64,000 nucleotides of DNA from Bacteroidales bacterium UBA5287 (GCA_002411345.1 DHSL01000062.1:1-64000); one strand, 5' to 3'; numbered from the stretch's first letter, positions 27,080 to 37,335 are shown. The notes: generated by a model from the letters alone, not told the origin. Translations and numbers: made by a program.

Positions 27080-27109
27080 CAAAAGTAATCATTTTGCGTT
27101 AGGAACAAA
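27080..27109 (-). promoter_or_regulatory. topA promoter
   Basis: On the minus strand, TTTG (27106-27109) and TACTTTTG (27080-27087) are 18 bases apart, a near-consensus Bacteroidota promoter. The predicted leader before the ATG at 27041 is about 30 bases. Confidence 0.7.
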
Positions 27110-27153
27110 TTTTTTTTTAAATAATAGTTCTTTCTTAATTATTATTTAGCATT

Positions 27154-27774
27154 TTATTCCGGCGTTTTGATCTCTACACCGTAAATAGCTGCTAATGCAT
27201 TCGTTAGCTGATCAATTTGTGATTTTCTGATCATCAGTCTCATAATGCAGCTCTCCTTGAAATCTTGTTCCCAATGTACAGACTCAAATTGTTTTAACAC
27301 ACGCATAACATCATTTAAGAGTTGATAATCAAAATGAATGATAAGTTGTTCATCTACGGTCTTTTCTATAATTTCAGCATTGCCAATTGCTTCAGAAGCT
27401 GCTTCTTTGTATGCTTTTATTAAACCGGATGTACCAAGCAATGTGCCACCAAAATAACGGACTACAAGTACAATAACATCGGTAAGCTCGTAGGAATTAA
27501 TTTGACCCAATATTGGGCGACCGGCGGTACCTGATGGCTCGCCATCATCATTTGAACGAAAATCATCACGTTGTGGCCCAAGCATATATGCCCAGCAAAC
27601 GTGACGGGCATCGTAATATTTCTTACGACACTCTTCTACGATTTCCTTTGCCTTTTCAGCTGATTCTACATGATGGATAAACGAAAGAAACTTGCTTTTC
27701 TTCTCAGTTATTAATCCTTCAGCTGAAACATTAATTGTCCTGAATATATCTTCTTCCACCTTATAAAGATACAA
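27154..27774 (-). CDS. IMPACT/YigZ-family protein
   Basis: A protein of about 200-206 residues of the UPF0029 (IMPACT, YigZ) family. The N-terminal domain shows EKKSKFLSFIHHVES, YDARHVCWAYMLG, FRSNDDGEPSGTAGRPIL and VVRYFGGTLLGTSGLIKAY, and the C-terminal domain is ferredoxin-like. The function is not settled; relatives affect translation control or bind nucleic acid. The start is unclear: the longest frame uses TTG at 27774, but GTG at 27759 (reading EEDIFRTINVSAEG) agrees better with typical family lengths. Confidence 0.88.
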   Translation of the reverse strand: MYLYKVEEDIFRTINVSAEGLITEKKSKFLSFIHHVESAEKAKEIVEECRKKYYDARHVCWAYMLGPQRDDFRSNDDGEPSGTAGRPILGQINSYELTDVIVLVVRYFGGTLLGTSGLIKAYKEAASEAIGNAEIIEKTVDEQLIIHFDYQLLNDVMRVLKQFESVHWEQDFKESCIMRLMIRKSQIDQLTNALAAIYGVEIKTPE

Positions 27775-27846
27775 TAATTATTTAAAAGAGAAAAGCGATA
27801 CCAATAATGGTTTCGCTTTTCTGAAAATATAGAAAATAATGTTTAA

Positions 27847-30393
27847 TTAACCACACTTTGAGGCACCACAGTTTCTGCACTTTAAACATCCCTCTTCATA
27901 AACAAGGGTCTCTTGACCGCAAACTGGACATTTCTGACCTTTAACTTCTGTGTCATTAGGTAAATATTTCTTCAGTGAACGCTCTACTCCATTCTTCCAT
28001 GTATTGATAGTCTCGCTTTTTAAATCTAAACCGGAAACTAACTTGATAACTTGATCAATGGGCATTCCATATCGTAATACACCGGAAATGAGTTTGGCAT
28101 AATTCCAGAACTCGGGATTGAACTTACTGTCAAGACCTTCAACAGTAATCTTGTAACCGCGCTTATTGCGAAACTGAAAATCATAGTGCTTACGACCATC
28201 ACTGTCGTATGCCTTGATAATCTTTCCGTGTAAAACATTCTTGGGAATCATTACATCGTCTTCATCGTTCATACCGGTAAAAATCTCGTAGGGTCTTCCA
28301 TTCAACAATCCGATAAATGCAATCCATTTTTCTTTGTTGTTCTGAAATTTGATCACATCTGCTTCTAATTCTGTCGGACGCTTAGTCACTACTTGAGGCA
28401 TCTCATAACAGTCTTCTTCACTGTTTTTGTCTTTTTCCTTTTCCTTATCATTGGACACAAGCACTCCGGCGCGAGATCCGTCTCGATAAACGGTACAACC
28501 TTTACAACCGCTCTTCCAGGCTTCTATATAGAGCTGACCTACCAACTCTTCTGATACATCTGAAGGAAGATTAATGGTTACACTGATTGAATGGTCTACC
28601 CATTTTTGAACTCTCCCTTGCATTTTCACTTTCTGTAACCAGTCAACATCATTCGATGTGGCTTTGTAGTATGGGGATTCAGATACTAATTTTTGAAGTT
28701 CTTCTGATGAATAGTTCTTACTGGTGTCATAACCGTTTGTCTCCATCCAAGTGATAAACTTATGGTGATAAACGACATATTCTTCCCATGAATCTCCGTT
28801 CTCATCAACAAAATCTACATGTGATTCCTGATCGTTGGGGTTGACTTTACGACGACGTTTATAAACTGGTAGAAATACGGGCTCGATTCCGGATGTTGTC
28901 TGAGACATTAAACTGGTTGAACCGGTTGGAGCAATAGTCAAACAGGCAATATTACGTCTGCCGTACTTAACCATGTCTTCATACATCTGAGGATCGGCTT
29001 CTTTCAAACGATTGATAAATGGATTATTTAACTCTCTTTCTACATCATAAACTTCAAATGCTCCACGCTCTTTCGCCATCTGTACCGACGAGGCGTAAGC
29101 ATTTACAGCAAGGGTTCTCTGAACTTTTTCAGCAAAATCTGTGGCTTCATCTGTTCCATAACGTAAGCCTAAAGCGGCTAACATGTCTCCTTCGGCGGTA
29201 ATACCGACTCCGGTACGGCGACCTTGTAGGGTTTTCTTCTGGATCTTTTCCCACAAATGACGCTCGGTGAATTTAACTTCTTCGGTCTCTGGGTCTTTAT
29301 TGATCTTTTCAAGGATCATCTCAATTTTTTCGGATTCTAGATCGATGATATCATCCATAATCCTTTGAGCGGCTTGGACATGCTTACTGAATAGCTCAAA
29401 ATCAAAATAGGCGTCCTTTGTAAACGGATTGACTACATAGGAATATAAATTGATGGCAAGCAGACGACAACTGTCATAAGGACACAAGGGTATTTCTCCA
29501 CAAGGGTTTGTAGATACGGTTTTGAACCCTAAATCTGAATAACAATCGGGAACGGACTCATTGATTATTGTATCCCAAAAAAGAACGCCGGGTTCTGCAG
29601 ATTGCCATGCATTATGTACAATCTTGTTCCATAACTCACGGGCTTTAATCGTCTTTGTGAACTTGGGATTTGCTGAATCGATAGGATATTGCTGAACATA
29701 GTCCTTATCTTCAGCAACAGCTCTCATAAAATCATTATCGATCTTAACGGATATATTGGCTCCTGTAACTTTTCCCTGAACCATCTTGGCATCAATAAAA
29801 TCCTCTGAATCGGGATGCTTTATCGATACACTTAACATCAAGGCACCTCTACGACCATCCTGAGCAACTTCACGGGTAGAATTTGAATACCGCTCCATAA
29901 AGGGGACAAGACCGGTTGAGGTAAGCGCTGAATTTTTTACAGCTGATCCTTTGGGACGTATATGGGATAAATCATGACCAACACCGCCTCTACGCTTCAT
30001 CAACTGAACTTGCTCTTCATCAATACGGATAATCGCACCGTATGAATCGGCACTACCTTCCATGCCAATTACAAAACAATTGGATAATGAGGCTACTTGA
30101 AAATCGTTCCCAATACCAGTCATGGGACTGCCCTGAGGAATTATATATTTAAACTGATCGAATAGATCAAACAACTCTTTCTCACTCAATGAGTTTGAAT
30201 AGTTTTTCTCTATACGAGCAATCTCGTTTGCCAATCTCCAATGCATGTCCTCGGGAGATTTTTCATAAATAGTGCCCTCACTATCTTTTAATGCATACTT
30301 GCTTACCCAAACTTTCGCAGCAAGTTCATCACCTTTGAAATATTCAAGCGATGCCTGAAATGCTTCGTCAAAGGTGTAAGTCTTCTTTTCCAT
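27847..30393 (-). CDS. nrdJ: Adenosylcobalamin-dependent (class II) ribonucleotide reductase
   Basis: An 848-residue enzyme that reduces ribonucleotides to deoxyribonucleotides using a cobalamin-derived thiyl radical, so it works with or without oxygen. Visible family features are SLSNCFVIG near residue 115, the Asn-Cys-Glu active-site group in STNPCGEIPLCPYDSCR, APTGSTSLMSQTTSGIEPVF, and the mobile C-terminal tail with paired cysteines (CPVCGQ, CLKCRNCGASKCG). The ATG at 30393 is chosen; the longer TTG start adds only two codons. No cobalamin riboswitch was recognised upstream. Confidence 0.96.
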   Translation of the reverse strand: MEKKTYTFDEAFQASLEYFKGDELAAKVWVSKYALKDSEGTIYEKSPEDMHWRLANEIARIEKNYSNSLSEKELFDLFDQFKYIIPQGSPMTGIGNDFQVASLSNCFVIGMEGSADSYGAIIRIDEEQVQLMKRRGGVGHDLSHIRPKGSAVKNSALTSTGLVPFMERYSNSTREVAQDGRRGALMLSVSIKHPDSEDFIDAKMVQGKVTGANISVKIDNDFMRAVAEDKDYVQQYPIDSANPKFTKTIKARELWNKIVHNAWQSAEPGVLFWDTIINESVPDCYSDLGFKTVSTNPCGEIPLCPYDSCRLLAINLYSYVVNPFTKDAYFDFELFSKHVQAAQRIMDDIIDLESEKIEMILEKINKDPETEEVKFTERHLWEKIQKKTLQGRRTGVGITAEGDMLAALGLRYGTDEATDFAEKVQRTLAVNAYASSVQMAKERGAFEVYDVERELNNPFINRLKEADPQMYEDMVKYGRRNIACLTIAPTGSTSLMSQTTSGIEPVFLPVYKRRRKVNPNDQESHVDFVDENGDSWEEYVVYHHKFITWMETNGYDTSKNYSSEELQKLVSESPYYKATSNDVDWLQKVKMQGRVQKWVDHSISVTINLPSDVSEELVGQLYIEAWKSGCKGCTVYRDGSRAGVLVSNDKEKEKDKNSEEDCYEMPQVVTKRPTELEADVIKFQNNKEKWIAFIGLLNGRPYEIFTGMNDEDDVMIPKNVLHGKIIKAYDSDGRKHYDFQFRNKRGYKITVEGLDSKFNPEFWNYAKLISGVLRYGMPIDQVIKLVSGLDLKSETINTWKNGVERSLKKYLPNDTEVKGQKCPVCGQETLVYEEGCLKCRNCGASKCG

Positions 30394-30529
30394 AAGCAAT
30401 TATTTATATAATGAATGTTAATTAATTAATAGTCTATGACTTCCAGTTCTCCAATTATCAAAACATGAAAAGTATCCCCGATTTACAGAATGCAATTTTA
30501 AGTATTTATTTTGAATTAACAAATTAATC

Positions 30530-30564
30530 GGACAAATAGTTTTCAACAAGTTGTAAAATTGTCC
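30530..30564. promoter_or_regulatory. Inverted repeat GGACAA/TTGTCC upstream of nrdJ
   Basis: GGACAA (30530-30535) and TTGTCC (30559-30564) face each other across 23 bases, and another TTGTCC lies near 30623, in the 390-base gap above nrdJ. It may be a regulator site. It does not match the NrdR box. The rest of 30394-30783 is AT-rich with no open frame and no riboswitch seen. Confidence 0.25.
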
Positions 30565-30712
30565 AATAATTTTTTTATATTATTGATTTTCATGCATTTA
30601 TATTTTTCAACCTTAGCAAAAGTTGTCCAAAATATCAAACTTCATTTGATTATCAATTATTTAATAGGTCTACAATTTAAAATTTGAGTTCTTACAAATT
30701 ATCTAAATAAAA

Positions 30713-30747
30713 AAATCACTCAACATGTTAAACAGATTGAGTGATTT
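30713..30747 (-). terminator. Intrinsic terminator of the serpin gene
   Basis: A perfect 11-bp stem (AAATCACTCAA / TTGAGTGATTT) with a 13-base loop lies about 40 bases below the serpin stop. On the minus strand it is followed by a T-run. Confidence 0.85.
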
Positions 30748-30783
30748 GAGTTTAGGAATAAATAATCTTAAAAAAACACCTGA

Positions 30784-32049
30784 TTATTCAAAATTCTTTA
30801 TAGTGCCCATAAACAAAATTGCACCGGTGGAATTTTCTTGAATAATATATAGAAATGGATGATTGGCGTTGAAAATAACTTTATCTGAAATTCCAATAGA
30901 GGTAAGCGCTACACCGACAGTAGTAACGGCTGCTGCTTCGGTACCCGATTCATCGGTACTGATATAGGTGTCTTGCTTTACAAATGCTATCTTGGCAGAT
31001 GCATCGGACATACCGGAAAAATCTGCGGCATCTGTAAATGCTTCTCCCATGCCCATATTGGTTAATGCGTCATTCAATTTCTTGGAATATTCTGTCTTGA
31101 ATTTTGGTAAAGATAAATAGACCTCGGCTTTACTGAATCCGGCAATCAAGGTCTTCCAATAATCTTGAGTAGTCAACGCAGCATTCAAATCCTTTAATTG
31201 CTTTCCACTTTTAGGCAACAGCACATACATGCTGAAAGCTTTGTTCCCATAGGGTAACTCAACAATTTGCATCAATTCGTCTTCGGAATACCTGAGATCG
31301 GCTGTCAAATGCATCATATCTACCTTTTTGATTGCACCGTTTTCATAGGTGAAATCTTGTCTGTTTGTATTTTTGGAATCGAATTTTGAACTCCAAATTC
31401 CCTTAAAATATATGGCGTTTAACAGATACATTAAATCTTGTGGATCGGTCTTATCTAATACTTTTTTAACCAAATTATTGGTGTTGTCTGATGCCCATTT
31501 GTTTATAAGGTTTACTGTCCCGGGGTCTCCAAAATTAACGGATTGAATGGTGGCGTCAAAAAAATCTTCGTTTGTCTTTATAAAGGTGGATTTTATAGGA
31601 ACATACTGGTTGGTAAAAATGGAATTTGCTATGGATAATTTAGTGGTTGGGTCTGTTTTTAAAAGGGCTTCTTTCAACTTTTTGTAATAACCATTGACTT
31701 CATCATCGGAATAATCTCCCAACTTTAAAGTATTTCGCATGGCTTCTTTCGTGGTTCCTCCTGCTCCATTCCAGGTCATAGCAAGTGCCATACTCAAACT
31801 GAAGGGCGAAATCATAAAATTATTATCTTCATCCTTTAACTCTTCATTAAACACATTCGAAAATATGACAAAAGCAAAATTCTGATCGGAACGCAATATT
31901 GCTTTTTCTGCTGATGAACGCAAGTCAATCTTTATTGGATCAGAAAGTTTGGATGGATCAATGTCTACCGATTTTTTTTCGCACGAACTTGAACATAATA
32001 ATAGAAAAATCGTCGACAAAAATATGAGTGACTTTAATTTTAAATTCAT
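30784..32049 (-). CDS. Serpin-family protease inhibitor, lipoprotein
   Basis: A 421-residue serpin with a lipoprotein signal peptide (FLSTIFLLLCSSSCEKK, Cys at the lipobox). Serpin landmarks are NFMISPFSLSMALAMTWNGA, LSIANSIFTNQ, LMYLLNAIYFKGIWSSKFD, and the C-terminal NHPFLYIIQENSTGAILFMG. The reactive-loop hinge TDESGTEAAAVTT has small residues, as in inhibitory serpins that trap serine (or cysteine) proteases. The lipid anchor places it on the cell envelope, where it could protect against host or neighbour proteases. A decayed second copy lies at 33121-33246. Confidence 0.93.
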   Translation of the reverse strand: MNLKLKSLIFLSTIFLLLCSSSCEKKSVDIDPSKLSDPIKIDLRSSAEKAILRSDQNFAFVIFSNVFNEELKDEDNNFMISPFSLSMALAMTWNGAGGTTKEAMRNTLKLGDYSDDEVNGYYKKLKEALLKTDPTTKLSIANSIFTNQYVPIKSTFIKTNEDFFDATIQSVNFGDPGTVNLINKWASDNTNNLVKKVLDKTDPQDLMYLLNAIYFKGIWSSKFDSKNTNRQDFTYENGAIKKVDMMHLTADLRYSEDELMQIVELPYGNKAFSMYVLLPKSGKQLKDLNAALTTQDYWKTLIAGFSKAEVYLSLPKFKTEYSKKLNDALTNMGMGEAFTDAADFSGMSDASAKIAFVKQDTYISTDESGTEAAAVTTVGVALTSIGISDKVIFNANHPFLYIIQENSTGAILFMGTIKNFE

Positions 32050-32171
32050 AATAGGTAAATTTTAAGTAATAATATCCGCTATTCAAGCACCGTCATATTT
32101 ATATAGATGCAAACTAACAAAAAACGCTGCATCGATTTGGTTAAATAAAATAAAACGCATGTATGAAAACT

Positions 32172-32202
32172 AATTATTTTTATCTATCATCTTTTACATG
32201 AT
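32172..32202. repeat. 31-bp direct repeat, left copy
   Basis: This copy covers the last codons and stop of the secreted-protein gene at 32180. It matches 37285-37315 at 29 of 31 positions in the same orientation. Weaker similarity goes on for about 9 more bases. Confidence 0.75.
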
Positions 32203-32884
32203 CAATTAAATATTGATAATCTTCAATTAGTGTATCAATTTCATTTAAAATGTCTGTCATTGTAGAATTTGATTTACTGTCTAATGAAAACAACTTATCA
32301 CAAACATTTACAAGTCTGTATAACATTGATTTTTTGTTTGGAGACCAAGTTTGACCTGTTTTAATTTCTCCATTAGTATCAGTTATAGTAAAATAATAAA
32401 CTTCACCATCAAGTTTGATTACTCTTTTTACACCTTCAATTGTGTCATTGTCAGAAGTTACAAAAGAATAACTTACACTGTCAGTTTCTATTTTTTTCGT
32501 TTGTTCGACAAAAATTTGAAACAACTCTCCAATTTTTGAATAGAGGGTATGGTCAATTTCGGTTTTATTAGTAATTATTTTTACCTTATTACGTTCTCTA
32601 GCATACCAAAAATTTTCTGATAAACAATTTGAAATAATGTAATACTTGCCGTCTATTGCTTCAACTGAAAATGCATACTGACTAGTAAATGAAGGCATTG
32701 AAGTGTAACGAGCATAAGGTGTTTGTGAAAATTCTTTGTAAAGTTTTGAAAACAAATTATCATAATATACTTTTGACTCACCTTCGTAATTTTTAAAATC
32801 TCTTGCTGGTTCTAAATGTTCTATTTGTCCGAAACAGACAAATGTTGTCAAAGTAAAGATTAAAATTAAAAATGTCTTTTTCAT
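32180..32884 (-). CDS. Secreted protein of unknown function
   Basis: A 234-residue protein with a signal peptide (FLILIFTLTTFVCFGQ). The remainder alternates beta-like and polar helices (YYIISNCLSENFWYARERN; C-terminal helix TDILNEIDTLIEDYQYLIDH). No known family recognised. It stands 130 bases upstream of the serpin gene on the same strand, and the 3' end of this gene is repeated at 37285-37315, next to serpin remnants. That suggests the two genes were once duplicated as a pair. A functional link with the serpin is conceivable but unproven. Confidence 0.7.
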   Translation of the reverse strand: MKKTFLILIFTLTTFVCFGQIEHLEPARDFKNYEGESKVYYDNLFSKLYKEFSQTPYARYTSMPSFTSQYAFSVEAIDGKYYIISNCLSENFWYARERNKVKIITNKTEIDHTLYSKIGELFQIFVEQTKKIETDSVSYSFVTSDNDTIEGVKRVIKLDGEVYYFTITDTNGEIKTGQTWSPNKKSMLYRLVNVCDKLFSLDSKSNSTMTDILNEIDTLIEDYQYLIDHVKDDR

Positions 32885-33120
32885 TGTAGTCTGTTTATTA
32901 TTTTGTGAAACTTAAATGTATTTTCCAATAATTATTCACATAATTAAATAAGCGATTATTCCATTACTCGTAAAATGGAATTCATATTGCTATTTTTAGA
33001 GATTTTCTATTTGAAAATTTGATTTACACACAAAAATAAAAAATTAATATGAAATGAAGTAATTTATTACAAGATGATTTTAAATAAACATCTTGATTTA
33101 TTGAGTATTACAAACGCAGG

Positions 33121-33246
33121 TTTTATAGGGACTAATTGGTTGGTAATAATTGAATTTAATATGGATATTTTGTTGTTCCTCCTGCTCCATGCCAGGTCAT
33201 AGCAAGTGCCATACTTAAACTGAAGGGTGAAATCATAAAATTATTA
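33121..33246 (-). pseudogene. Serpin gene remnant with internal deletion
   Basis: Two pieces of the serpin gene at 30784-32049 are repeated here in order. Bases 33175-33246 match 31754-31825 at 69 of 72 positions (codons around WNGAGGTTKE). Bases 33121-33170 match 31591-31640 less well (around NSIFTNQYVPIKS). About 113 bases between them in the intact gene are missing. The stretch 32885-33120 has no other feature that I can see. Confidence 0.85.
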
Positions 33247-33256
33247 TAACTATATA

Positions 33257-36200
33257 TCACTTAATGGCACGCAGCACCACAGGTCCCATAAGTCCGGCAG
33301 GGAGGAGTTGGGCATCTTTGTTCCAGTAACGACTATTGGATACGGTCTTCTTTCTGCCTGTCTTCTCCTCGCCGATGAGATGATTGGCCCATTGGTTGCA
33401 TACGCGTATCTCGATATCGTTTTTACCGGCATGCAGCATTCCCGTTACATCCAAACAGTATGGCGCACACCACACATTACCTGCCGACTGACCATTGATG
33501 AATACCTCGGCAGCAGCGACCACTTTGCCAAGTTCAAGGCGAGTACGTAGTTTTTGGGATAAATAAGACTTAGGCACACTTATCTGCTGACGATAGGTGG
33601 TTGTTCCGCTGAAGTGGCGGATTGCCTCATCCTGGCTGTCCGATAAGGACTGCAATTGGTTGAAGATTGTGGGTGCAGGTGCGTCCATGCCATCGAAGCT
33701 GACGGCCCAGACTCCGTCCAGCGTCATGGCAGCATGGGTAGTGATACCTTCATCGTGTTTGCTCAGATCCAGCGAGGAGCCTATACGTATATCCTGGGTG
33801 CAAGTCTCACCTGCAGCCTTGTAGCTGACACGCAGCACAGGCTCCTTACGGAAGGTACGTCCCGCGGCCTATCTATTGTCCACGGGAATCACATACTGGC
33901 CCTCTGCAATGAGTTGTTTCAGCTGATCTGTAGCATCGGAATGAGACATGCTCTCTTCGTCCAAATCGGCAGGTACAGCTCCATAGAAGGATTTTTCGAT
34001 CAACAGATCACCACTGTCACCAGGCATGGGGAGCGTAAAATGCTGACCCTCGGTCGCATAGAGTACCTTGCGAACGCCTCCGATGGTATAGGTGATCTGC
34101 ATGTGCTTGACGATACCTGGAGCGGGATCGCCCCAGTTGCCGTTATTGCACCACGTATCCAGACGGTTATTCCTGACAAGCTCACGTATATTATCGGAAT
34201 TATCCACAATTCCATTGGGTACAAACCTGTTAAACTCGGCTTTGAGGATTTCCAGTCCATCCAGGGGTTGCAGCGGTCCGGTCTTCTTAGCAGCAAGGAT
34301 ATTAGATGCGGATTCAGCTTGCTTTCGGAACACCACGAACCATGACTGCATGGGTTGGAAGGGGATGGTAAGGGTGGTTACATCGCCCTGACATCTGTAG
34401 GACTGCACAGCTTGTATTTCACCGGTCAGAGGATTCCATAACTCGGGCATCCTATCCTTGACACGGAACGAACATTCCATCTGGCGCATAAGCTTCTGCT
34501 GATTGCAAATGAAATATACTTCGCCCTCCTCGCACGAGCGGTGAATAAAGTAGAAACCGGTATTGTGACTGGCGGTCCAGAAGTCGCGTTTCACGCCTGC
34601 CTTAAGCAACGCATCCACACCACTGATATCGCGCACCTTGCCACTGCCCCATAATTCCTGTACCAACTGCTGCACCTGCGTATCACAAGCTGGATAACCC
34701 TGAAGTGATGGAGACACCAAGGGACGTTTGCCTACCACCATAGCACCTGCATCCACCAGTCGCTTAATATTCTGTAGCATCCGAGGTGTCATCTGCTCGC
34801 TCTTAGGCATCATAAGCACCCTGTAGCAAGCTCCTGCAGGTGTATAGATAAGGTGATCGCGGACAGTAAGCTGATACATCATATCGGTTCATATCATGTC
34901 ATAATCAAATCCTTCGGCCTTAGCCTCGGGGTACGCAACACCCACCGTTGGCGTTGACTCGCCCTCGAAAACCAGTATATCGCCTACAAAACTACCCTGC
35001 TGTAGTAAGTACTGACAGCGACTTATATAATCGATATAGTAGTGATGTTGTGACCAGAGTGTATTCTGGCGGTTAAAGTGCAGACCGTAGCCACTCAGGG
35101 TATAGCCGGGAGCTGCATCGGTAGGCTGATGCACGTAGGTATGGAAGACGTACTGATTGATGCCCTCGCAGAAGAAACGGTCACCCACACTCTTCAAATC
35201 GGCATGCGTGTTGAAATAACGTGCATTATCACGGGTTGCAGTAAAGGCTTCGGCACCCACCAGCTTCTTACCGCACAGGTGCGCTACCGAGGCGGCCATC
35301 TTGGAGGTGATATTAACTCCTGCATTGTCCATCCAAAACTCGCCCATCACAAAATCGGCTGACGAACCGGCACGCATAGCGGTGAAGGGACCTGTATAGG
35401 GCTCGGAGGAAAACTTAAGTCCGTGCTCGTGACAGAGGTCGCGGAAGTGATCGTAGAAGTTTTCAGCCATCACATCGGAGCAGACCTTGCGCACGTCCCA
35501 CAAGAAACGCTCACTCTCCGGTCCGCTGCCTACGCAGTAGCCTGCCATGGCGGGAAAATAGTCAAAGATACTGTAACCCATGCGCTTTAGGAACTCGCGG
35601 TCAAAACCTGCCGTCCAGTTTGAGGAACCCACCTCGTAGCTATCTACCAGGATATTATCGAGCACCGGCCCTACTAGTGGACCCAGATAGTCCAGGATAG
35701 GTTGCACACCATCGTGCCAGAAAACATCCAGAGCCTGACTACTCAGTTTGTTCACCTCCAGTCCGACTGCCGTGATATCATTAGCTGGGTGCGTTTCCGT
35801 TCCAGTACTGGTGTGACCGAATCGCATCACCGTCCAGTTTCCTTTGGGTGCACTCCACTTCAGGTTACCCTGCGCATCCATCATACCTGTTAGGTCCACA
35901 ATGCTGGCCTTTGCTATCGTAGCATCGGCAGGAAAGGTTTCCTGGCTGGCAGGCAACATGTCGGGTGTCACATAAGCCTTCATACTCTTGAGGTCATGAT
36001 CCTTGATCTTCTGATCTATGTCAGGTGTGGGGAATGCTATCACGCGTATATCCTGATAATAGTTACGGTTACTCTTGGGCTGTACCAACTGCAACTGCTG
36101 TTCCTTACCTGTGCCCTGCAACTGGATCTCTGTCCAAGTCAGGGTTTGCATGCTATTGGCTGGTGTTACCCAGCTGCCTCCGCTGCACGACCAGCCTGGA

Positions 36201-36526
36201 CCGTTGTTCAAGCCCATAGTCATGCCTAGTCGCTCAGCCTCGGTGGCGGCAAACTTGACCAACTCCAACCACTCAGGACTCAAATACTTGACTGTACCGG
36301 CTGGTATACCTCCAGACAGATTGAACAGTTGAAAGGCTGTGATGCCTGCATTGTGCATGGCCTCCAGATCCTTGGTTATTCCATGGCGTGTGATATTGCC
36401 ATCCATCCAGTGCCACCAGGTGTAAGGATGTCCCTGTCGGGTCTGGGTGGTCCAATCCTCAAGCTTCTGACTCCAAACCGATGTAGTGGCAAGCAGCAGC
36501 GATATACCTATTATAAATCTTCGCAT
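33257..36526 (-). pseudogene. GH106-like glycosidase gene (alpha-L-rhamnosidase type) with two in-frame stops
   Basis: One minus-strand frame of 1,090 codons runs from ATG 36526 to a stop at 33257, broken only by TGA at 34889-34891 and TAG at 33869-33871; there is no frameshift. The N-terminal part has a signal peptide (GISLLLATTSVWSQ) and the GH106-like WWHWMDGNITRHGITKDLEA, ITAFQLFNLSGGIPAG and ILVDSYEVGSSNWTAGF. The sequence continues in frame across each stop (GFDYDM before, QLTVRDHLIYTPAG after). The C-terminal part is a jelly-roll, galactose-binding-like domain (VAAAEVFINGQSAGNVWCAP). Known GH106 enzymes remove L-rhamnose from plant or microbial glycans. The region is visibly richer in G+C than its neighbours. 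Confidence 0.8.
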
Positions 36527-36552
36527 TTATTTTATGTTATTTTGTTTTATGT

Positions 36553-37068
36553 TTATTGTTTACTATCAAAGAATACGGCATTCATTAACGAGTTATCTCC
36601 ACGGATATTGCTGGCCATGATCTGGACAGAACTGTTGAGTTCAAACACCACATACACCCCGCCATTGAGGTCGGGACTGTCAATCTCTATCCAGGCAGGC
36701 AGTTCCACACCGAAGTCGAGACGAAGTACGCCTTCTCCCTTTACACGGATGGAGCAGTTCTCGCGAGTGATAGTGGAAAGTCCCTGGAAGTTATTGGCGT
36801 TAGAGATTGCCTCTGCCGACCGGGGTCGTACTACATAAATCTGCAGAGGATCGCTTACCTTGGGGTCATCCCACACATAGCTGACCAGCGGGTCGGGCGA
36901 GTCGGCAACTGCTGCACCAGTCATGGCACCACCCGTGATGTAGCCGTATGGCTGTGCTATTGGCGAGCGTCGTGTAAGCAGCTTTGTGTCTTGGGCTGAA
37001 CCGGTTATAGAGGTAAAGAGGATTCCTGCTAAAAGAATAGTTCGGTATGTGTTGAAATGGAATTTCAT
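36553..37068 (-). pseudogene. 5' fragment of a large glycosidase (rhamnosidase-like) gene
   Basis: An open frame of about 171 residues from ATG 37068 with a signal peptide (TYRTILLAGILFTSITGSAQ). It then reads like the N-terminal domain of large six-hairpin glycosidases of Bacteroidota (PIAQPYGYITGGAMTGAAV, GVLRLDFGVELPAWIEI). Such proteins usually go on for hundreds of residues, but here the frame ends after a short unrelated tail, 26 bases before the GH106 start. I read it as a 3'-truncated gene, probably by deletion. A genuine small protein cannot be excluded. Same strand and G+C-richer composition as the GH106 pseudogene. Confidence 0.6.
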
Positions 37069-37284
37069 GATGAATCTTGTTTTCATTTGATGCAGCAAAT
37101 GTAACAAAAAATATACGAAACTAACATATTTTATTGGGAGCTGTCAACGTAGTCAACGCTACATGCATCTCGACTGATCAGACTCGTAAAGCTTCTTGTC
37201 GCGGCTCTTGTATAAATTCATCCCCTGTTTCCTTGATTATATGACTGTATTAAGCTTGTTTCCTGATATTTATGATACGTCAAC

Positions 37285-37315
37285 AATAATTTTTATCTAT
37301 CATCTTTAACATGAT
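37285..37315. repeat. 31-bp direct repeat, right copy (3' remnant of the secreted-protein gene)
   Basis: Matches 32172-32202 at 29 of 31 positions and so repeats the end of the gene at 32180. The interval 37108-37284 upstream of it holds no recognisable gene. Confidence 0.75.
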
Positions 37316-37327
37316 AAAATAAATGAG

Positions 37328-37335
37328 TATTTTTG
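37328..37335 (+). promoter_or_regulatory. -7 element upstream of speA
   Basis: TATTTTTG (TAnnTTTG) lies 42 bases before the speA ATG; no clear -33 TTTG was found at the usual spacing. Confidence 0.45.

Noticed and set aside
30394..30783. Cobalamin riboswitch above nrdJ
   Set aside because: The region is very AT-rich and no B12-box or compatible helices were seen.
33308..36838. Several plus-strand open frames across the glycosidase island
   Set aside because: They are antisense shadows of the G+C-richer minus-strand glycosidase frames and lack domain or start signals.
37108..37284. Short minus-strand peptide as a gene remnant
   Set aside because: Only a few tens of codons with no match to a family that I know; cannot be supported.
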